Shown: positions 63,912 to 64,000 of the stretch, piece after piece
Numbering within the stretch: position 1 is the first letter of the stretch
Layout of the letters: each line of letters opens with the position of its first letter
Assembly (NCBI GenBank): GCA_052387955.1
Contig: JBQTIQ010000011.1
Span: 5,326 to 69,325 of the forward strand
Length of the DNA: 64,000 nucleotides
Source of the DNA: JBQTIQ01 sp052387955
GTDB taxonomy: Bacteria > Actinomycetota > Acidimicrobiia > Acidimicrobiales > JACDCH01
Direction of reading: 5' to 3'
Position numbers and translations under genes: made by a program
Notes under the pieces: generated by a model
The model's database searches: none
Seen by the model: only the letters and a program-made list of their open reading frames with translations
Told to the model about the DNA's origin: nothing

Positions 63912-64000
63912 ATGTTGAGTCTCGGCAAGCTCGGTCCCGGCCAGCAGGCGTACTACGTCGACAGCGTCGCCCGGGGCCTGGAGGAGTACTACACCGGCGC
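63912..64000 (+). CDS. TrwC/MobF-type conjugative relaxase, N-terminus only
   Basis: The first 29 residues are visible before the window ends. LGKLGPGQQAYYVDSVA followed by EEYYTG matches the start of actinobacterial TrwC/TraA relaxases, whose first Tyr residues lie nearby. It would nick the transfer origin for conjugation. Length and the remaining domains cannot be seen. Confidence 0.75.
   Translation, partial: MLSLGKLGPGQQAYYVDSVARGLEEYYTG

Overview
The window is about 70% G+C and reads as an actinomycete chromosome. A WhiB regulator, clpS followed by a DUF2017 gene, many GTG/TTG starts, an actinobacterial caa3 oxidase cluster and abundant leaderless promoters all point that way. A deep-branching lineage such as Acidimicrobiia is my inference; no rRNA or marker phylogeny is possible here. 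Coding density is high. Many neighbours overlap by 4 bp (ATGA/GTGA/TTGA), so operons are short and translationally coupled.

Layout. 0.2-5 kb: iron-type ABC ATPase and binding protein without a permease, CorA, an esterase and PhoU. 5.3-12.5 kb: HxlR regulator with a clear operator, HtrA-like protease, DNA ligase, SufR-like regulator, thioesterase, dut, orn, a glycosyltransferase, and whiB behind a small leader ORF with tandem hairpins. 12.6-22 kb: a nitrate assimilation operon (NarK porter, NirB, NirD, a fused DmsB-DmsC electron-transfer protein, NarB-type nitrate reductase, and a HEM4-OmpR regulator of the NnaR type). 22-24 kb: a secreted protein with thirteen Ca2+-loop repeats. 24-27.3 kb: a NrtABD-type nitrate ABC importer, divergent from TlpA-like and CcdA-like thiol-redox genes. 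29-34.6 kb: pdxH, a radical SAM protein, and an OpuC-type osmoprotectant importer whose binding protein appears circularly permuted. 34.9-38 kb: serS and an ABC-2 exporter.

38-48.6 kb is a large respiratory cluster: ctaG, subunit IV, ctaE, ctaD, ctaC (with fused cytochrome c), ctaB and ctaA. Between ctaB and ctaC lie three more membrane genes. One is a full-length subunit I homologue that keeps both apparent low-spin haem histidines but has lost every CuB ligand and the a3 ligand. The others are a degenerate subunit III and a CtaF-like membrane protein. This pseudo-oxidase set is the best candidate for an undescribed system in the window.

48.7-59.4 kb: clpS-DUF2017, a membrane metalloprotease, DegV, PlsY, tRNA-Glu followed by a low-G+C CsaA-like gene, a diguanylate cyclase operon and several exported proteins. 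59.7-64 kb: tRNA-Asp and tRNA-Phe, then what looks like one end of an integrative conjugative or mobilizable element: nucleotidyltransferase, a putative toxin-antitoxin pair, tyrosine integrase, XRE regulator, excisionase-like HTH protein and the start of a TrwC-type relaxase that runs off the window.

Two genome-wide features recur. The first is leaderless promoters (TANNNT 6-10 nt before the start codon, fourteen examples). The second is a dispersed intergenic repeat of about 105 bp in three near-complete copies.
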